A stretch of DNA of 64,000 nt from Arthrobacter sp. OV608 (GTDB taxonomy: Bacteria > Actinomycetota > Actinomycetes > Actinomycetales > Micrococcaceae): assembly GCA_900110595.1 (NCBI GenBank), contig FOEZ01000010.1:100379-164378 (forward strand). Direction: 5' to 3'. A program made the position numbers and the translations under genes. Shown one piece after another: positions 60,413 through 64,000 of the stretch; the stretch's first letter is position 1, and each line of letters opens with the position of its first letter. The notes under the pieces are model-generated. The model searched no databases. It was given only the letters and a program-made list of their open reading frames with translations, and was not told the DNA's origin.

Positions 60413-61465
60413 TTACAGTCCTGGAGCAGGCACGAGGGCAGTGGGTGAGGGGGTCTGCAGGTCGTGGATCAAGGGACCGGGGAGACCGCTGGCTGGGTCC
60501 AGCTCGAAGGTGGCGATGTTGTCCGAGCGTTCATGGGCAACATGGAGCCAGTTACCTCGCACGATGTGGTGGCGCGGCCAGTCCCCTCCGCTGTGGAAGT
60601 CCTGGACGGGCAGCAGCTCCGTCCCTTCGGCAGCGACATCCAGCACACTGACTATGTTGGAACCGCGAACGCCCACGTACGCGTGCTTTCCCGCCCGGTC
60701 GACGCAGATTTCTGCTGCGGAGTCGTCCGGCAAGCTGCTCCCGGAGGTTGCCGGGCCGCGGAAAACGAGTTCAAATGTCCCAGCCTCCGGACGGGCCACG
60801 AAGACCTCAATGGAGTATTCCGAAACCACAAAAACGTTGCCGCTGGCGTGCTGTACCAGGTGGCGTGGCCCGCAGCCATAGGGGAGGGCCACCTCGTGGT
60901 CTGCTTCCAGTCCTGATCCAGGCACGTAGTTCCAGATGCGAAGGGTGTCGTGCCCGAGGTCCGTTGTCATGATCCGCCCGTCCTGCAGCATGAGGCTTGC
61001 GTGGGCGCGGCTCTGCCGGGGCTCACCAGGGGTCTGGGCGGAGTGTGGATCCACTGAAGCGGGCGCCGGGAAGCGGGCCGTGATGGCGCCGTCGGAATCC
61101 AGTTCATAGAGCAGTACTTGGCCATCTCCCCAGCAGGTGGCGGTGAGGAAGCGACCCTGCGGGTCCACCGCCACATGGCACGTCGCTTCTCCGGCGGGTT
61201 GCGGCTCGCCGAGGGGCGCCAGCCTGAAATCGCCGGTTCGCCGGAAGGCCCGCACCTTCTTGCGCTGCTCGGCGACGGCGTAGACCACGGGCATTGCGGG
61301 GTGGACAGCAACGAACGACGGCGAATCCGCCTTGGCTGCCGTGCCCAGCCATTCCAAGGTCCCGTCCGGGAGGGCCGACAAGGCTCCGATCCCTTCTGCC
61401 CGGCCGCCGCCGTCCGGGGTGTAGGTGCCGGTCCAGATAATGGGGTGCTGGGCGGGGGAAGTCAT
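60413..61465 (-). CDS. Beta-propeller lactonase (6-phosphogluconolactonase-like)
   Basis: The 350-aa protein is of the YbhE/Pgl-like seven-bladed propeller family, seen in IIWTGTYTPDGGGRAEGIGAL, HVAVDPQGRFLTATCWGDGQV, CGPRHLVQH and AAEICVDRAGKHAYVGVRGSN. The typical conserved segments GxGPRH and RxxxLxVxN-type near the C terminus (WLHVAHERSDNIATFELD) are present. Such proteins hydrolyse sugar lactones; the true substrate may be 6-phosphogluconolactone. The start ATG at 61463-61465 is preceded by AGGATGG. It is divergent from the methyltransferase. Confidence 0.88.
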   Translation of the reverse strand: MTSPAQHPIIWTGTYTPDGGGRAEGIGALSALPDGTLEWLGTAAKADSPSFVAVHPAMPVVYAVAEQRKKVRAFRRTGDFRLAPLGEPQPAGEATCHVAVDPQGRFLTATCWGDGQVLLYELDSDGAITARFPAPASVDPHSAQTPGEPRQSRAHASLMLQDGRIMTTDLGHDTLRIWNYVPGSGLEADHEVALPYGCGPRHLVQHASGNVFVVSEYSIEVFVARPEAGTFELVFRGPATSGSSLPDDSAAEICVDRAGKHAYVGVRGSNIVSVLDVAAEGTELLPVQDFHSGGDWPRHHIVRGNWLHVAHERSDNIATFELDPASGLPGPLIHDLQTPSPTALVPAPGL

Positions 61466-61669
61466 GGGTCCATCCTGCCAACAAAGTGACCGCATTCAAG
61501 GGAACTACGGTTTAGCATTGGATTCCAGCCACGGCAAAGGAGGTAGGCCCCAATACTGCTACATCAGTTTCCGGCACTCCCTTCCTGTGCCGCCTGTGCC
61601 GCCACGGCCAGTTCGGATAGGCCGCTGGAAGACGCGCGAGTGCCTGCTGGCCCATCGAAAGGCGGTCCC

Positions 61670-62491
61670 ATGCCGCGTCCCGCATTACCTGCTCGTCCAC
61701 GTTTTGCCGACATTGTCACCCTGCTGAGGGCGGCCGGCTGCGTTTTCGCTGAGGAAGAAGCGCAGTTGTTGTTGTCCGAAGCGTCCAGTCCCGAAGCGCT
61801 CACCGAATGGATTGGCCGCCGTGTTTCCGGCGAGCCGCTCGAATTTATTGTTGGCTGGGCCGGGTTTTATGGTCTTCGCATTGCTGTTGATCCTGGTGTC
61901 TTTGTCCCGCGCCGGCGCACCGAACTGCTTGTTTCGGAGGCCGTGGCCCTGCTGAGGCAGCGCCTCCCTGAGGGTGCGGAGGCCGGCGTAGTTATCGATC
62001 TTTGTTGTGGATCCGGAGCTGTTGGTGTTGCGGTTGCCTCCCAGGTGCCAGTCCTGGAGCTTCACGCCGCCGACATTGACTCCGTTGCAGTGGCGTGCGC
62101 ACGCCGCAACCTTGCGCCCGTGGGCGGGCAGGTCTATCGAGGGGATCTTTACACCGCGCTTCCCTCCCGGCTGCGGGGACGGGCGCAGCTCATTGTGGTG
62201 AACGCGCCCTACGTGCCCACGGACGTGCTGCCGACCATGCCGCCTGAGGCCAGGATCTATGAGCCGCGGATCTCGCTGGATGGCGGCCCGGACGGTTTGA
62301 GCCTCCACCGCCGGGTCATCGGCGAAGCGTCTGATTGGCTGGATGAGGCCGGTTATCTCGCCATTGAAACCAGTGAGCGACAGGCAGCCGGAACTGCTTC
62401 CATAATGGCCGCCGCAGGGCTGGCGGCACGAACTGTTCACTCGGAGGAGTTGGACGGAACTGTAGTGGTTGGCACCCTCCGCTCGCAGTAG
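61670..62491 (+). CDS. HemK/PrmC-like methyltransferase
   Basis: The 273-aa protein has the layout of glutamine-N5 methyltransferases: an N-terminal helical domain, VFVPRRRTELLVSEAVALL, SAM-binding VIDLCCGSGAVGVAVA, and the substrate motif NAPYVPT in place of the usual NPPY. Two Asn/Pro changes (NAPY) and the missing PrmC context (prfA) suggest a paralog with a different target. AAAGGCGG precedes the ATG at 61670. A GTG at 61640 would add ten residues. Confidence 0.85.
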   Translation: MPRPALPARPRFADIVTLLRAAGCVFAEEEAQLLLSEASSPEALTEWIGRRVSGEPLEFIVGWAGFYGLRIAVDPGVFVPRRRTELLVSEAVALLRQRLPEGAEAGVVIDLCCGSGAVGVAVASQVPVLELHAADIDSVAVACARRNLAPVGGQVYRGDLYTALPSRLRGRAQLIVVNAPYVPTDVLPTMPPEARIYEPRISLDGGPDGLSLHRRVIGEASDWLDEAGYLAIETSERQAAGTASIMAAAGLAARTVHSEELDGTVVVGTLRSQ

Positions 62492-63006
62492 TGCACCGCT
62501 TCCGGCGTCTCTTCCTGCGTTTCGAGGAAGCGGCTTCCTGTGGGGGCGGCGGATTTCTGATGCGTGGAGACTGCCGGAGAATCTGCTTGCTGACTAGGGA
62601 AATAATTGAATGAGGTCCAGGAAGCGGGCTCACTGTCAAATGTCCTCGTCTTGCAGTCCCGCACGTTTTCCCCCTCAGCAGACGTAGTCCTTACCTGTGC
62701 GGGCAGAGCCCGCCTTTGCCTAGAGCCACTCTAGTTTGGCGCTCCGGTTCGCTGGCAGGCCGCCTACGCCGGTGCTTTTGCCGCATATGGGCCACGGCCG
62801 GGCCGCTAACCCTGCTATTGCCAGGCGGCAGAAGGAGGCCGAGGCTTCAGTTACTGGAGCTTCTGTAGTGGGCGGCGATTGAGAGCCCAATCAAAAGTCC
62901 GCGTGCGTACCGTCCCACAGTTGAGCCGTACCAAAGACACCCTGCAAAAGTCTCGGCTGTCGGTGCACGTGCCCGACGCAGCGCTGAGGTTCGTTTTTGC
63001 TCGGGT
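62492..63006. other. Gene-free interval of 515 bp
   Basis: I see no protein-coding frame with sensible codon use here. One clean hairpin, GCGGGC-AGA-GCCCGC (62699-62713), may terminate transcripts of the methyltransferase. The composition is less GC-rich than the neighbours, and no tRNA or repeat from elsewhere in the window is present. It could hold the remnant of a lost gene, but nothing identifies one. Confidence 0.6.
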
Positions 63007-64000
63007 TTATTCGCGGGGTGTTGGTGGTGGGGGTGGTTTGAAGTAGGTGTTTTGTTGGGGTCTTTGGTGGGGGTCGAGGTGTTTTGGGGGTGTGAACCAG
63101 GGGGTGTTGTTGGTAGTGGTGATGGTCCATTGTTCTTTGTGGATGAGGTGGTGGTGGCCGCTACAGAGGAGGACACCGTTGTCGATGTTGGTGGGGCCGC
63201 CGTGGGACCAGTAGGTGATGTGGTGGGCCTCGCACCAGGGGGCGGGGATGGTGCAGTTGGGGAAGGCGCAGCCTTGGTCGCGGGTGATGAGGGCGGTGCG
63301 TTGGGTTGGGGTGAAGAGCCGGGTTTTGCGGCCGAGGTCCAGGAGTTCGCCGTGGGTGCCGAGGATGGCGGGGATGATGTCGGCGTCGCAGGCGATTTTT
63401 CGTAGGGTGGCGGCGGCGACGGGTCCGGTGAAGACAAAATTCCCGGTGCCGGTGCCGGTGCCGGTGCTGGTCCGGGCGTTGGTGCGGGTGCTGCCGGTTT
63501 CGCTGTCGTTGGGGTGTGTGCCGTTCCCGTTGCCGTCCCCGGTGCCGTTGCCGGCGTGTTTGGCTGTGTTGCTGGCTGTGGGCCCGGTGCTGCTCTGGTG
63601 GTGGGAGAGGAGGTCCTGGTAGTTGATGGTGGCGATGATTTGGGGGCGGTTGCCGCCGGTGGCGGGCAGGGCGTTGGTGGCCAGGGCTATTTTGGCGGCG
63701 CCAACGAGGCCCTCGAGTAGTTTTTGCGGCCGGGTGCGCCGGTCCAGGTCCGGGCCGGCCGTGTTCTCGTTCCACAAGTTGCTGTCTGCGGTGCCGTCAC
63801 CGTTGGTCCCTGTGGCCGCTGCCGTGCCAGTGCCAGTGCCAGTGCCAGTGCCAGTACCGGTGGCGGTGGTCCCTGAGGTGCCTGCAGGGATCGGGCTGGT
63901 GGTGATTGTGGTGGTGCGGGGGTTGGTGGCGGTGTTCATGACGGTGCTGAGGTGTTCGAACTGGTCGGTGCTGGCGAAGATTTCGATGTGGTGCAGGCCG
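63007..64000 (-). CDS. DUF222/HNH endonuclease-like protein, 5' end outside window
   Basis: The frame is open to the right edge, so the N terminus is missing; 331 codons are visible. The first part (GLHHIEIFASTDQFEHLSTV) is the end of the DUF222 region. The middle is Thr/Gly/Asn-rich low complexity. The HNH nuclease motif is near the C terminus: CEAHHITYW, NIDNGVLLC, GHHHLIHK, with the zinc-type CAFPNC just before. This is one of the multi-copy DUF222-HNH proteins common in actinobacteria; activity is unproven. In-frame hexanucleotide repeats are described separately. Confidence 0.88.
   Translation of the reverse strand, partial: GLHHIEIFASTDQFEHLSTVMNTATNPRTTTITTSPIPAGTSGTTATGTGTGTGTGTGTAAATGTNGDGTADSNLWNENTAGPDLDRRTRPQKLLEGLVGAAKIALATNALPATGGNRPQIIATINYQDLLSHHQSSTGPTASNTAKHAGNGTGDGNGNGTHPNDSETGSTRTNARTSTGTGTGTGNFVFTGPVAAATLRKIACDADIIPAILGTHGELLDLGRKTRLFTPTQRTALITRDQGCAFPNCTIPAPWCEAHHITYWSHGGPTNIDNGVLLCSGHHHLIHKEQWTITTTNNTPWFTPPKHLDPHQRPQQNTYFKPPPPPTPRE
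63445..63468. repeat. Hexanucleotide repeat in the HNH gene (GGTGCC)
   Basis: Three GGTGCC units and one GGTGCT unit stand in tandem. In the reverse-strand protein they encode alternating Thr-Gly. Slippage would keep the frame and change linker length. Confidence 0.85.
63824..63853. repeat. Hexanucleotide repeat in the HNH gene (GTGCCA)
   Basis: Five perfect GTGCCA units encode Thr-Gly repeats in the reverse-strand protein. A degenerate sixth unit (GTACCG) follows. As with the other tract, the unit length preserves the reading frame. Confidence 0.88.

Noticed and set aside
62316-62664. Reverse-strand short ORFs after the methyltransferase gene
   Set aside because: Unusual composition, no ribosome site, no similarity that I recognise; partly antisense to the methyltransferase.
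62847-63437. Reverse frame rich in Ser/Pro/Thr over the HNH gene
   Set aside because: It is an alternative frame of the DUF222/HNH gene, whose own frame has the HNH motif.

Overview
The window is a GC-rich, densely coded stretch of an actinobacterial chromosome. Gene content and style (pst operon with PiT/DUF47, GH51 and araBAD, urease ABCEFGD with a NiCoT transporter, GAF-ANTAR proteins, DUF222/HNH protein, many LacI regulators, frequent GTG/TTG starts and ATGA overlaps) point to the Micrococcaceae, most likely Arthrobacter or Pseudarthrobacter. It looks like ordinary chromosome: I see no phage genes, integrases, transposases or CRISPR arrays. One tRNA (Lys, TTT) is present.

Layout. 1-2.5 kb: partial NUDIX hydrolase, a small hypothetical gene, radA, and a 111-113 bp tandem repeat. 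2.5-9.5 kb: an inducible sugar operon (binding lipoprotein, two permeases, GH1 beta-glucosidase, LacI repressor, Gfo/Idh oxidoreductase) behind a promoter flanked by two identical operators. 9.5-17.4 kb: FUSC-type membrane protein, pstSCAB, a CxxC protein, and the reverse-strand PiT transporter with its DUF47 partner. 17.4-21.3 kb: a candidate structured element, a conserved hypothetical, tRNA-Lys, a LacI regulator, homocysteine methyltransferase and a membrane protein. 21.3-30.3 kb: the L-arabinose region (araB-araD-araA, GH51 arabinofuranosidase, LacI regulator) with a shared 12-bp operator half in front of araB and abfA; a GAF-ANTAR gene and a HhH-GPD gene lie inside it.

30.4-37.6 kb: isochorismatase-type hydrolase, then ureABC-E-F-G-D and a nickel transporter, interrupted by two copies of a palindromic element whose core is identical and whose outer arms differ but stay self-complementary. 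37.7-46.5 kb: a divergent catabolic locus (GntR/FCD repressor, split transketolase, MHS-family transporter, against a TIM-barrel isomerase, SDR dehydrogenase, DhaK-DhaL kinase and RpiB-like isomerase) with four matching operator sites; tetritol/tetrulose or D-apiose-like branched sugars are the best substrate guesses.

46.5-53.5 kb: small proteins, an SDR lacking its YxxxK motif, a TetR gene with a perfect 14+14 bp palindrome translationally coupled to a DMT exporter that overlaps a DUF3040 gene antisense, DUF488, an aldo/keto reductase and a second GAF-ANTAR gene. 53.5-64 kb: malQ, an NmrA-like protein, a secreted GH13 alpha-glucanase with two C-terminal X25-like modules, a beta-propeller lactonase, a HemK-like methyltransferase, a 515-bp gene-free stretch and a 5'-truncated DUF222/HNH gene with in-frame hexanucleotide repeats.

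The most unusual signals are the covarying palindromes in the urease cluster (one translated in frame as part of ureD) with a codon-composition shift right after each, and the GntR-controlled split-transketolase/tetrulose-kinase locus. Everything here comes from reading the sequence; no database search was run.
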